A stretch of 64,000 nt of DNA from Paramecium octaurelia (taxonomy: Eukaryota; Ciliophora; Oligohymenophorea; Peniculida; Parameciidae): positions 370,424 through 434,423 of the forward strand of contig CAJJDP010000085.1 in the NCBI GenBank assembly GCA_905182995.1, read 5' to 3'. This document shows positions 35,101-47,300 of this stretch, piece by piece. Within the stretch, counting starts at the first letter, position 1, and the number at the start of each line of letters is the position of its first letter. The notes beneath the pieces were generated by a model, which saw only the letters and a program-made list of their open reading frames with translations, did no database searches and was not told the DNA's origin. A program made the translations under genes and the position numbers.

Positions 35101-35948
35101 TTGGGCATATTATTTTTGGAGAGGAAGGAATTTGAGGTTTGACTTCGATGATAATTGGAAATATTGGAATATGGTATTCCATTTTTAGAAGGTTCAGATT
35201 CTGGTGTTGATTCATCCTCTTTTATTTAAGTTTAAATGAACGGCTGTTAACTAGTAATGATGGTAGCTTATCTGTGCTTCTTCCTCTTGGGTTTTCTATT
35301 CAATGTTTGTTTGGTAGTTACCTGAGCATAATTGATGATGGTATTCTCAAATATCTCGCGAACTACTTTTCTAATAGGTAATATCGAAATTCATACTTGT
35401 ATTAATCTGGTCTATTCTCCAAGAACAAGTAATCGATGGGATAATTGCCTTGTTGATCGGTTTCTAATTGAAGCTAAAAATTTTTTGAGATTAGAAAATC
35501 TACTAATTCTTTGTTCCCATAATAAAAAGCCCAATGTAATGGATTCGGCTTAGAGGTATTAGATTGCGGAATTTGAGCACCGTGATCAAGCAATAATTGT
35601 ATCGTCTTTTCTTGTTTCTCTGGATTGTATTCGCCAGAATACCTTGAGAATAAATTGTAATATTGTGTACCCTTTGATGCTTGCTAATTCTAGGGGAGTG
35701 TAAGAGTGCATATCTCCTTTGTTTAAGTCGATCATCACCTTGTATTTCTTACACCACCACTTTAACAATTTATATTATCCCAAATAAGCAGCCCAATGCA
35801 CGACATTTCTGTTTTGATCATCAACCATAGAAAAAAATGCCTGCAATTTTTATTGTGAAAACATTAACTAGTCTTCGAAATGCTTTTTCAAAGTAGCCTT
35901 ATTTCCATCCTTTACCCATTCTAATAATTAAGTTTGAGTAATTTGCAT
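32173..35948 (-). CDS. Ankyrin-repeat / anoctamin (TMEM16) fusion protein
   Basis: Seven exons (introns 32705-32737, 33434-33455, 33854-33876, 34393-34421, 35296-35321, 35643-35670; 22-33 nt) give 1204 residues. The N-terminal ~600 residues contain ankyrin repeats (NVVHWAAYLG, TPLELASIKG, TIQLLLDHGA, NPLHWAFYYG; later NCLHVAAFKG, NALHLAIE) separated by a Ser/Pro-rich linker. The C-terminal half is anoctamin: PLHAIASYFG, LWSTLFMEKWKNRESEL before the membrane core, VTWENHMYESEQEYS before a helix, FGYTTMFAPTFPAAPLF, and a last conserved NCYINLRW region. Eight to ten hydrophobic helices are visible. Anoctamins are calcium-activated chloride channels or lipid scramblases. Calcium-ligand residues in M6-M8 were not checked position by position. 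The fusion is in one reading path with good splice sites, so it is not an annotation chimera of two separate ORFs. Confidence 0.87.
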
Positions 35949-36190
35949 ATATTTTAAATAATGGAATAAATATTATATAAATAACTCTATTCATTCATCC
36001 TTTGTAACTGAACACATTCCAGATTCCGTCACTCACGGTTGTTCAACACATGTGAGTTTACAGAATTTTGGAATTCCGATAATGTTTTATTATATTATGA
36101 ATACTACACTTTTGCTCAAAGATTAAAATAGGATCGTTTTAATACATATTAAAATCCTTGATTCGTAAATATTATAATAAAAATAACAAA

Positions 36191-36978
36191 ATGCTCACAA
36201 AGTTGGTTAGTTTGGGTAAGATCAACTCAACGTGCTTCAGATCAGTCTATCAATACAATGTGTTTGGTGCTCCTTTTGAAGGATTGGATCCAGCCAAACA
36301 CATCTACATGAATAAAGGACTCCAAAATCGTAATATTTTCAATTAAGTTTTCTAGAATATGACGATCTCTTTAGATTGGGAGATTACCCATATGTGAATG
36401 ATTACCCTGTGATGATCGATTCACAATAGTATGTCCCATAAATTGCTGAATTGGTGGAATCTCACGTCAAATAGAAATTCGTAAGACTTGTTATCTATTA
36501 TACAGCAAAATGCAACATTTACTGCTGGCGAATACAATAATGGCGATGTCTGGGCAGCAACTTGGAATGAGCTTGGAGTCAACAATTTCAAAGTTTTGGT
36601 TCCAAATCTCTTATTGAGACTCTCTGAAAGTAATCCCAATCAAATGATATCATTTTAGCCATCGTTGTCAAAGAATCAAAATGGACATGGACCAAAGAAT
36701 AGAGATACAGATTACATGTGACTTAAACCGTACTTGGACCATAAGATTATACTCAAATGCCTACTTACTATTTCATTAACGATTACAACGCTGTTCTTTG
36801 GATGTTAGCAAGATAGTCCAATCAGTGGACATCCCCAGCAATCAGAGGAGTCCAAACTCCATTGGAGAAATAATTGCTTTAAGACCTATAACCAAAACCC
36901 AAGATCCAATCATTATTCAGAGACAGACCTGAAAATAATACATTCTTAAATAGGTTGTTAAAAGCAGTTCATCAATGA
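36191..36978 (+). CDS. Conserved-looking protein, candidate mitochondrial subunit
   Basis: Four exons (introns 36330-36355, 36481-36505, 36630-36658; 25-29 nt) encode 235 residues. The N-terminus (MLTKLVSLGKINSTCFRS) is basic, hydroxylated and lacks acidic residues, like a mitochondrial presequence. The mature part is soluble, rich in Tyr, Pro, Asn and Trp (for example GDYPYVNDYP, GDVWAATWNELG, NAVLWMLARQSNQW) and ends KAVHQ. The composition resembles ciliate-specific respiratory-complex subunits, but I do not recognise the family, so this is inference from the presequence and composition only. Ignoring the third intron leaves a false TGA stop early. Confidence 0.7.
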
Positions 36979-37192
36979 ATATCAATAAAATAAACCATAT
37001 TACATTATTATTTTTCATTATTTTTGCACCACTCTTAATTAATATCTTCCCATTTTTAAATTACTTTAAAAACACAATATATTAAAATACTCATTTCACA
37101 TGAATTTAATCCATCTCATTAAACAAATCATTTCTCTAACATTTTTCATTTCCTATAATTCATTATATATTAAATTATTATTCTTCAATTTC

Positions 37193-38920
37193 ATGCTCGG
37201 AAATAAAAATAATTTAACATACGAAGGTAATTATCTTATTCAATAATAAAAGAGAGATATCATAGCGATTAAAAAATACAGCAAAATATTGTCATCCTTT
37301 ATTTGATATCCGTCTTTACTTATTCACTAGCAATTGTATTGCTTTCCTATTCGCAATATATCAATTTTAATTCCAACCTCCCCACCGACTTTGGATTACT
37401 AATTTACAATTGGGAACAAAATCCTATCAAATCGATAAGAATTGCTGAAGAAACTGATCTAAACTAAGTTTCTGCTACATTTCAAAATCAAAAAATTCAA
37501 ACTTATAGAATTGACAATGAAAATTTTGCATTGACCATTGAAAAGTTAGATTCCTTCACCTTTGTTAACAATTACACACTTGATTCAGATTGCGAATAAG
37601 AATATCAATTATGCGGAGGTGTTGAACTGAATTCCAAATATTGCATTAACTTAAATTACATTACCTCGGCTTTCGAATGCCCTTTTAATGATATCCTAAT
37701 TCAATAGAACTTTACGAATGGCTATCTCAAAAACCAGAGTGTTAGTCTGCAAAACTTTACGAATTATTTCTATGAAACAAAATTGCAATTGCGATAAGGA
37801 TCTGTAAATAAAACAATTATGGTGTTGTCCTCAGTTTAATCGAGACAACCTATAACCAATTTCAGATTTGGATTTAATGGAAAAGTTTGCAAAGATTCAG
37901 CTGAATTTCAAGTATGCTCAGAAAACCTATTGAACTACAAGGAAATTACAAAAATGAATGCCTCAGAAGTACTCACTCTCAATGCAATCACCAATGCCAA
38001 TAACATTACAATCAATGATACTATTGGATTGTACGCTGAAAGATATATTGAATTTAATATGGACTGCAGATACACTCTAATTGAAAGAGTCTTGGAAAGT
38101 CCTGGTTACTACAAGGATTTGGGCTACATATTGTACATTCAAACTCTTTTTACTTTGGTATATTGCATATTTATTGGAATAATCCTAAACTTATTACACT
38201 TTTTCATGCTCTCTGATTTTACTTTTATTCTGGTCCTGCCCATAATGAATCAGCAACAAGTCAAAATCATAAGAAGGATAGTCTATGCTATTAGGATTAT
38301 TTCCTTCTTATCTTATGGCATTATCATTTGCCTTTTGTACTTCTATGAGGCTCAATTTCATGATACCATTAATAGAATTGTGAATAGTCGTTGCTTAGAA
38401 GAGAATTTCTTATATATCATGAGTGATACATTAGACGAGATTGATAAATTTAGGTCAAATTAAATTGCAATCTTTTGGATATTTATAGTCAGCTTGATCT
38501 TAGAATTGTTCGCCTGTTTTATCATTGTCTATAGGGGAGCTAATGTTAAGAAAAAGAACTTACTATAAAAATGTATATTCACTTATTATTCTTTTAGAAT
38601 ATGAACATGAATTAGAGATTAAGCATGATGATTAACAATATTTATTTAAGACTGAATAGAAATAACAATAGAATAGAGTTTTACCTAGACAATCCTTTAC
38701 TCCCAATGATAAGTAAGCAATAAGATAATCAATGATATCTGAGAATTCCTCATCAAGAAGGAACAAAAATAATAACATGTTAGCTGACATCAATGAATAG
38801 GAAGAATTCTAAAATCCAAGGGAGTCAATCAAACCTGTTTTTTAACATAACTAGTCTCCTCACAATACCATGCAGTCTCCAAACAACTATTAAGGATAAA
38901 GAATTTAGTTTAACTCATGA
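37193..38920 (+). CDS. Multi-pass membrane protein with large N-glycosylation-rich loop
   Basis: Three exons (introns 37227-37252, 26 nt; 38573-38597, 25 nt) give 558 residues. A first transmembrane helix lies near residues 25-45 (ILYLISVFTYSLAIVLL). A ~240-residue extracytosolic region follows, with paired Cys and at least six N-x-S/T sites (NYT, NFT, NQS, NKT, NAS, NIT, NDT). Three or four transmembrane helices come next (QTLFTLVYCIFIGIILNLL, FTFILVLPIM, ISFLSYGIIICLLYF, IFWIFIVSLILELFACFII). The Gln/Ser-rich cytosolic tail looks like a phosphoregulated segment. It is reminiscent of large Paramecium families of uncharacterised membrane proteins. No function can be assigned. Confidence 0.8.
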
Positions 38921-39541
38921 AATTTAAATTTATCAATCAACCTTAACTTTTATTTTATTAATATATGATTGACACTTGAATTCAAATTAATTGGTCTAAT
39001 CTCATTATTTTTCATGATTATTAATTAGAATGGGTTTACTAATTTCAATCTCCTTCGTTTAAGATGACATATCCAGAAAGATTTGACTATGATAATTAAT
39101 CTTAGTTGCTATTGTTAGAAAATGGGTAATGGTAATTTAATTATTTATTATTTAGATTGGAAAACCTCAACATCATTCAAGTAATATCACACCTTAGCCT
39201 GGCATCATAATTGTATTAATTTTATATTTAAATTATTATATACTAATAAGATTTTAATTGGATTTTTATCAGTTCATGAAAAATAGCTAAAGTGTTAAAA
39301 ATCTTAAATTTAAAGTTCCAATAATCTCAAGCTGAAGATTTACTTAACATCAGCACATATAAAAAGATAACAAATCATTTGATATTTGATATGTACTTTA
39401 TCAAATATATAATATTATCAAAATTAATAAATGCTTCTTAATAAGTCTTGAAAACCAGTAGAAATCCTAAATATATATTTATTCTTATAAAATTTTAAAT
39501 ACATAATAATATATAATAGCAAATAATAATATAATTTAAGT
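38921..39541. other. Intergenic, possible tiny ORF
   Basis: A plus-strand frame from ATG around 39068 (MTYPERFDYDNQSQ) runs into several candidate 24-30 nt introns with alternative continuations. None is better than the others. Otherwise A+T-rich, with nothing clear. Confidence 0.3.
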
Positions 39542-39841
39542 TCATATCTTTGTAGAGTATTCAAATTTCAGTTTACACTTCAGATTCATCAATATTCTTT
39601 GAAGAATTAGAAATAATAATCGCTTTTCTTCGTATTTTTCATCTAACAATATCTCAGTAATGATCTAAAGTGAATGGTTTAGTTTTGGTGAATCAGGTGA
39701 ATCAGGTGCTGCAGTTGCTATGCTTCTACCATCAGCGTTATCAAAATTGACTTCATTTTCATAATTTACATGGTGCTGCAAGTGATTGATGCGAATTATT
39801 TAAGGATAAGCATTCGATGTTCTAACTGAAGAGTTTCCCAT
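39542..39841 (-). CDS. Small hypothetical protein with MGNS N-terminus
   Basis: A 99-residue ORF from ATG 39841-39839 to TGA 39544-39542, starting Met-Gly-Asn-Ser, a good N-myristoylation context. It contains a short repeat (PDSPDSP) and a mixed polar region. The final ~20 residues are basic and hydrophobic (RLLFLILQRILMNL). An alternative frame entered near 39624-39627 gives an equally plausible polar ending (SNSSKNIDESEVQTEI), so the true C-terminus may differ by an indel or missed intron. No family recognised. Confidence 0.5.
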
Positions 39842-40666
39842 TAATTAAATAATAAATTTTTAGCAAATTTTTCTGTATTTAATGCAGAATTTAAATACAA
39901 ATTTGAAACTTAAAATTTTATACATTTAATATAAAATTAATGAAATTCAAAGAATTTATTGTATATAAATAAGTTAATTATGATTGAAATTAATATACAA
40001 GGAATCAAATAAATAAGTTTTATTATACATATAAAATATAGAAAGATCAAGGTACCGAGTCAAGTTTTTGTCATCTTTTGATTAGTCTAATCAAAGTTTG
40101 TTAAAATTTGTATCGTTCATCACATTTCAACAGAGTGGTTACCTTTGAGTTTTTGTTATTGTTAAAAATAACTTCTTGGATCTTAATCTACTATTACTAG
40201 GTCAAAGATTTAGAGTTTTAGTAAGGAGAAGGAGGCTTAGAGCAGGTTGGAGGTGAGTATAGAATCTGTTGTTTAGAGTGATCATAATTTGATAACAGTT
40301 TTGACAGAGACTTTTCTTTGGCCCCAATCAACTGAGACTAATTTGATTTCTGTTTCTGGATAGAGCACCCCATTCTCTTCTTTAAATAATTTAATTTAGT
40401 CAAATATTTGGATTTATAAATCAAATTTATTCATAAATTCATACTTTAATTCTAACATCGGTAATGTTTAAAAAAGAATACAATTATAATATTCTTGATC
40501 TTTGAATCTAATACCAGAAAAAATTAATTATGAAGTCAAGTAAAGATTTAAATTTCACATTCCTGAATAAAATTCTTAATTAAATTTACATTTCATAGTG
40601 TTGTAATTTAGATGTTTTACCTTTATTTATTCCTGTTGAAAAAGATTAAATATTGGATAATCGATT
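39842..40666. other. A+T-rich intergenic stretch
   Basis: No convincing gene in either strand. A slightly G-richer patch at about 40190-40350 has short open frames but no motif and no tRNA-like cloverleaf that I can see. Confidence 0.45.
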
Positions 40667-41712
40667 TCAAATTATTATTTTGATTTATATAATTCCTGCA
40701 ATATGAATCAATAATTCGACATGTAAGCGTTTGAATTTAATATAATTTTTTACGCAATTAAAACTCAATACTGGTTGAAAATGTTAGTATCTTTTGCTTA
40801 AGTTTTGTTTTACGTTATAATATTGTAAATATACTATTTAATTTCCTTTGGATTGTATTAAATCAATAAATACATATTTACTCTTTTTTTTTTTACATTC
40901 TTTTAATCCTCTTACGTATTAAACACGAAAATATTATTTGTTTAAATTTTACTCTTAGTTATATGAGTTATATCTTTGCCTTCTCCCTTTTGAGAGTTTT
41001 AATATGTTTTTTGAATCTTAACAAAAGCATTGAAGTATTTTTGAATTTCCTTGCTCGTCTTTTTTAATTCTTGTTAGTTGTTCTCACAAATCATACTCAA
41101 CTCCCTTTATATAAATCTTTTATATCTATAGCTTCAAAGATTAACACTTATTAATCCAAGCTATTCCAAAAACTATTCCAATATACTCTAACTAATTAAT
41201 TGTTTCAAAAGCTCCTCAAAACTCCCTGAATTCCTTTTCTTCATTGTCAAATGGCAAATCACTAAAAGAAGGCTCTTTTAAATGATCGTTATAAAGATTT
41301 TCTTACTATTAATCTTCTTCTTCTTATATTTTACCGATAATCACCGTAGCTCTACTATTGATTTAAATTTTTCTTTCATAGTTCTTCGATTATCAGATAT
41401 AGATCTCAACCACACTGTTTCAATCTAATCATTTCTAATTCAACTATTGCCATATTCATTGTATAATTTTCTAAGATGTTCCTAGCCTTGATACTCAAAT
41501 TACCTAAAAATAATGTCGATCTATTTTATCAGCCTCAATTTACTAGTTATTTCTTAATTTTTTTGAGTCCTTTGATATTGCCATCTTCTATAACAACCCT
41601 TAAATTTTAATATGAATCTACTTACATTTCGAATATCTCTATTTGCTTCAAAATAGATTGTTGATTTAGAACCTTGTTTATTTTAAAAAGAAGGTAAAAT
41701 AGATGAAGGCAT
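40667..41712 (-). pseudogene. Disrupted coding region, coiled-coil type (possible pseudogene)
   Basis: Starting at ATG 41712-41710 a protein-like reading (MPSSILPSFQNKQG) continues through a 27-nt intron candidate into coding-quality segments: QFEYQGQEHLRKLYNEYG, IETVWLRSISDNRRTMKEKF, KIQEEEDQQQENLYNDHL, FEELLKQLISQSILEQFLEQLG, and KKTSKEIQKYFNAFVKIQK. Joining these requires several frame changes, and in-frame TGA codons interrupt two of the junctions without GT...AG introns of suitable phase. The fragments are helical and coiled-coil, vaguely LisH/centrosomal in feel. Best explanation: a decaying gene or repeated sequencing errors. Ends are approximate. Confidence 0.4.
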
Positions 41713-42819
41713 CTTTGAAATTAATTATGGCAATAACTAATAATCATAGTGCAAAAAATGTAAACAAATTAATGAGATACCAAATTCACACTTTTGTTTA
41801 TAGATCTTACCTGAATTCTCGAATATATATGTTATATTATAGATTAAATTAAATTTACATTTAAAACAAAATTAAGCATATATAAATAATCATTGTTCAA
41901 GCATGTTGTTTGGAAAAGCACAGTTGTTATCATCTTCTTACAATTCTCTGCGTGTTACAAATGAGGTTTAGAAATAAGATTAAATGGCGAGTGTCTCATT
42001 ATGTTTACTTTGAATATTGTTAGCATTCTATTTAATAGTGTAAGTCCAGAAGAAATGCAGTATTTTCATTTCTCAACTATTAAGGGTTGTCATTTCTACT
42101 AATAAATACCGCCATTTTTTCCTATTTTATAAATCTCGAAAATTTACAATGCTGTATATATTTCATTTAATCAGTTATTTGCGAAACAACAATCTTTCTT
42201 AAAAGTATTTGAATTATATTCTCTAGTTAGTCACAAGTATTAATGTTCTATGATCAGATTATTTACTAATGTCTATAGCATGTCCACCATAATCTCATTA
42301 ATTTAGACCTAGATATTTTTCGAATGTCCTTAAGTCTCTTACAAAAGCATTATTTAATTAATTCAATTATGTAGTATCCAATATTAATTGAGACTATATT
42401 GGTTATTGTAATGATAAGGTAATTATAGGAATCATAGAAGTATACATAAATGAAGTTTTTGATTCCATAGTTAGTTTAATAATTACCTGAATGACTTTCC
42501 AATAAATCTACAAAGAAACTAAGTTATTTGAAAAACTATTGTTTCTTTATTTATCTATTTCACTACTAATCAATTTATTCTGGGGATATCATAATTGAAT
42601 AATCTAATTTTACTTATTATTAATGTGAAATTGCTTAATTTTTCAACTACTTTTGTTCTTATTATCTAATCTTTAATATGAAATGATCAAAATGCTTGTT
42701 GCATACTATATTTTATCTAAATATATCTGAACACTAATAGGAAAGCTTGGAGAAAATGAATAAAGCATTATAATTAATATATTATAGTTTTTTCTAAATC
42801 CTGGCAGTCATTAATATAA
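41713..42819. other. Intergenic between pseudogene and sorting receptor
   Basis: A plus-strand stretch from about 41902 has two hydrophobic open frames separated by an in-frame TGA. The second (about 42015-42250) encodes basic/hydrophobic sequence without a start. I treat both as unsupported. The rest is A+T-rich. Confidence 0.35.
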
Positions 42820-44243
42820 ATGCTTATACTTTTTATTTTATTTGCATCAAGTATTGAAAAGCTCACATTAATTCAACCAGAAAGCCTTATTGATAAATTG
42901 GGCTCAGAAATTAAATATGGCATAGCCCATTTTGGGTATTAAGTAATTCATAAGTAGTGATATACCTTGGGGTTAAAGAATGATTGGTACACTGATTCCA
43001 ACATATCCTATTGATGGATGTGGTTCCATCTTACCTTCCAAAGACCATGACTTTATTTTTATTGAACGAGGAAAATGTACTTTTGTTACTAAAGTGAAGA
43101 ACGCTCAAAATGCTGGATTTAAATTTGTCATCATTGGAGACAATGCCAATGAAGATATCGACAATTCTTTTACTATGCTTAATGATGGATAAGGATCTTC
43201 CATTCATATTCCTTCCATCATTATAGGTAGTAAATGGACTAAAGAGTTTAAGGACATATTTAGTAATTATGCTACGATTTCAGAGTATTCAATTAAACTA
43301 CTTATGAAATTTGATGTAATCAAATAAATGAGAGTTGATGTTTTATTCTCTATTGATTTGTTAAACAATAGCTCACTTCAAATTATCAGCGACTACAAAC
43401 CTTATCAATAGTTATTCGATACCAATTAAGTTTAATATCAATTTTTATATCCTATTTACAGTTTGAAAATGAAAGAGGATGACACCACTATTATTGATTC
43501 CTTAAATTGCATTTCTGATGGTAGATATTGTACTTATGATCCTGATGGAGATGATTACGGAACAGGACAAGATGTCATTGAAGAAGTAATAAGATAACTT
43601 TGTTTACAGAAATTAGACATTGATGTATTTTTTAATTATTTAGTACTAATCTCAATATATTGTAGGACTTATTTAAAGATAAATGTAAGCTTCCTTATAT
43701 GTATGAATATTGTTTTTCAGAATTGCTTATTCGATTAAATTATTCAATCTAGACAGTAGAAAATTGTTATGATGATTCTTTCAAAAAGTTAATCAATTAA
43801 TCAAAAAATAATTTGAATTTTTACAATACTTTATTGGAAGAGTAGTTAGAAATAATTTCTGAATTCCCTTATACTCAACTCCCACCTGTGATGTTGAACA
43901 ATCATGTTGCCCTAAAAAATATCACAGCCAAGAATATATTTATTAATATTTGTGAAGGTAATATTTGATCTTACAAGGTTTCTTAAATCCCCCTGAAATA
44001 TGCAGTAATTAAAAAGATGATTGGCACATAGAGGACCTCTCATAACAATCTAATTCCTTATTATAATTACTTATCATCCTATTGGCTGTTCTACTTATAT
44101 TTTTACTAGTAGCAACACTAGTCTATAAAAAGATAGTGAAGCGTGCTTCGCAAGAATAAACAACAGAGTAAGTGCACGAGCTCGTCACTTAATATATAAA
44201 TTTTGTGGAAACCAAAGCTTCAAGACAGAAAAATAGTTAATGA
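42820..44243 (+). CDS. Vacuolar sorting receptor-like protein (PA domain, type I membrane)
   Basis: Four exons (introns 42936-42957, 43643-43665, 43958-43977; 22, 23 and 20 nt) encode 452 residues. The N-terminus has a short signal peptide (MLILFILFASSIEKL). A protease-associated domain follows, with GTLIPTYPIDGCGSILP, FIERGKCTFVTKVKNAQNAG, and FVIIGDN. A Cys-rich central region carries NCISDGRYCTYDPDGDDY, as in plant VSR cores (family RYCAPDPE), then paired cysteines in CKLPYMYEYC and NCYDD. One transmembrane helix (LLIILLAVLLIFLLVATLVY) precedes a ~35-residue cytosolic tail. Plant VSRs carry soluble hydrolases to vacuoles. In ciliates the likely job is sorting to lysosome-related organelles or secretory granules. 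The EGF repeats of plant VSRs are not obvious. Confidence 0.85.
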
Positions 44244-44310
44244 GTGAAATCAAATTTATAATTAATGTTAAACTAATAAAATATACTATTTAATAGAATT
44301 ATTCTATAAC

Positions 44311-47300
44311 TCAAGTAAATTGTTGATTTTCTTCTATATCAGTTATTGTATTATATTTATCATTAAGAATTATCAAAGCCAATTAATTAGCTTTAGTAAA
44401 ATCTAGTTAGTATGTGTTCCAATCAGAATGAGGGTTTTCAGAATTTATTCTTTATCCTAAATTATTATAATACAAGCATTTGAATTTCTGAGTAGAATTT
44501 GAATCACTAATTAGAGTAACTGAACTATCTTAAAGGTTCACAAAAATTGAATTTCCATCATGTAGGTTAGTTGCATGATGCTTTAAGCTATTTATACTTT
44601 TAAATAAGCAAGATTTATTGCAAAATACATCCTAACATAATAAACAAACAGAGATTCCTGAATATTAAAAGTTTTATTCTTCAAAGTTGCAATAACTACA
44701 TCCCTCAGAAAAATATTTACTATGAAATTATAGAAATGTCTATCCAAGTTTATTATAAACTTATTGAATGCCTTAACTCTAAAGAGTTTTGTAATAGTTT
44801 AAAGTATAGTCTTCTTGAGCTATATTTAAGACTGCATCCAATTATTATTATTTCATGATTTCCTCTTCGATTCCAAAAGAACTTAGAAACAGTGAGATTT
44901 CCACGTTACTTAATTACCTATTTGTACTGATTAGGTCAAGTATATCTGATCTTAATTCAGATAAAGTAGATTAATTCGTCAAAATGTTGTAAATAGAACT
45001 CACAGTATTAAACACTAAATTATTTTTCTATTTTGGAATTTATAATTAAGTCAACATTTTTCTACTATTTTAATCCATTTCTAAAAAGGTTTCATAATAG
45101 CAAATAAGTAATTGCTTGAACAACACATTTTTTTGAGACCTCCTATAGTTTTCTGCATTAATAAATAATGAGGTCACCAAATCAAAAAATAAATTAATGT
45201 ATATTTACACTAACTTATTCATCGAATTCTAATTCTCTTCTAAAGCAATATCTAAATGATAAGTTATCAAAAGTAAATCTGAATTAAAACTCTTCAGCTT
45301 TTGTTTGTCTATATCATCAATAGGAAATCTTTAGATTACAGACTGTTTACAAATTGGGCAAATTAAATCTAATTCGTAGCTTCCAATATCTTCATTTCTC
45401 ATGTAATCGCTTTGAAAGTACTCAGTTAAACATTAATCATGAAAGTAGTGTTTACATGTTTATATTCCTAAACATAAATTAAATTTTAATAAATTTTCAA
45501 GCTTCTCATGAGTTCCATCAACCACTTGTGATTCAGGTTTAAGAAAAATAGATAGGGTCCCCACACTGTTTTAAGCATTCAAACTAAGTTTACAAGCATA
45601 ACATAGATTCTCATCTTTTATTGCTATTTCTTATTGTTACTCTTCATTTAATATTTGCTATATTAGATTTGAAGACTATATGGTATTGAACTTTGCCTTA
45701 TATTTATCCTTTTAAGCCTAAAATTTCAACTTGTTTTATTTATTTTCTTATATCTATGATTTATTCAATTCATTAATTGATGAAATAAGAACTTTTATCA
45801 TTTATTTCTCTTCCTTTTTCAAATTCATATTGTAAATATTTTCCAATTGAACTCTAACAGTATCTGCAAAATTTTAGAATGATATTTAATCAAATTTACT
45901 AAAAAAGGCAAGCTGAGCATAAACAAGTTGGCACATCTCTTATAGGAAATTAGTATTCTTATTTAATTATTTCAGATTTGTAGTTTCAGCAGTTCCCTAC
46001 AAAAACTTTAGATTTTTCAAAAATAGACTATTTTGGCAGTAATTCATCAACATTAAATGCTGTAACACTCTATACCTCTAATTTGAAAATTATTCAATAT
46101 CCCATATAATCCCATTTCCCAATAAAATTTCGCTTTCAGATTTTTTTTTTTCAATTAATCTTTCGATGATCTCATTTTTTAATCCTTTTTAATTTTATAT
46201 AAGACCAGGCTCATAGAATATTTGATATTCAGCTTTTAACTTTAATTTTTTTGTTGTCTAGTCAAGTTCACATATTTATAAAATATGGTTTGAAAAATTT
46301 TTAGTTATAAGCACTCCAGAGTTTTAGAGTTTCTCTAAAATATCTCCATACTCTAATGAGTTTGAGAGAATAAAATAATTACCCATCATTCTCGCTAAAG
46401 TCAATTTTAAATCATTTGATAATTCCTTCAATAATGGGCTACATACATTATATAGATCCTAATCATTTAGAATCATGCCAACAAACAGTTACCTAATAAT
46501 TATTAAGATATATTTACTAAATTATTCCGGTTAATTGTATATCATTGAACATACTGTTTTATTTTTTGAACTATTCCAACATATCCTAAATTTTAGAAAA
46601 CCCATGATTGCCGTATAAAAATATATATAATTTAAAGAGACAGGTGTCTACTCTATGAAATTAGGAATACTCTATGAAATTTTCTGTCCCTTAATAAATA
46701 TTTTCTAGTTCTGAATTTTTATTGTATTGAATTATCAAATAAACACGAAGAATACTTTATAATAATGAATTAAGATTAAATTTAAACTCTTATTCATTTT
46801 CATCTAAAATATCAAGTAAAAAATCCAGGAATTATCCTCCATTTTTAAATTATGTCCCACAATATAAGTAACCTAAATAAGAAATAAACAATTTCTGTAT
46901 TACCATACCATTTTTAAACGTTGGTTGATTGTAATAATCTTGAGTTTTTCTGAAAGTTTTCTTTAGGATATTGTACGTTTAATAAAAAAGGAGCTTTATT
47001 ATGTTTTTTTCGAATATTTCATTGTTATATCTCTTGAATAGACTCTCTAAACCAACACAAATTGCACTATAATAAGTTGCTTAATCCATAGTATAATGAA
47101 CAGTGTGAGCTAGTTCAATTTTTTTATTCTATTAATTAGATTAATTCATCGTCTAAATTCCCTACCCTAAACTGTTAATTAATGTTGTTATTGCGAACTA
47201 ATTATAGTTGAATTATTTTATTAGATCAAATTTGGCATCTTATTTTGTAAATGAATCAAATTTGTTGTTTAGTATTTCTTTTAATTAATCTAAAGCTATT

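Noticed and set aside
41902..42250. Two plus-strand hydrophobic ORFs separated by an in-frame TGA
   Set aside because: No domain, no usable intron to skip the TGA, and hydrophobicity is expected from A+T-rich DNA.
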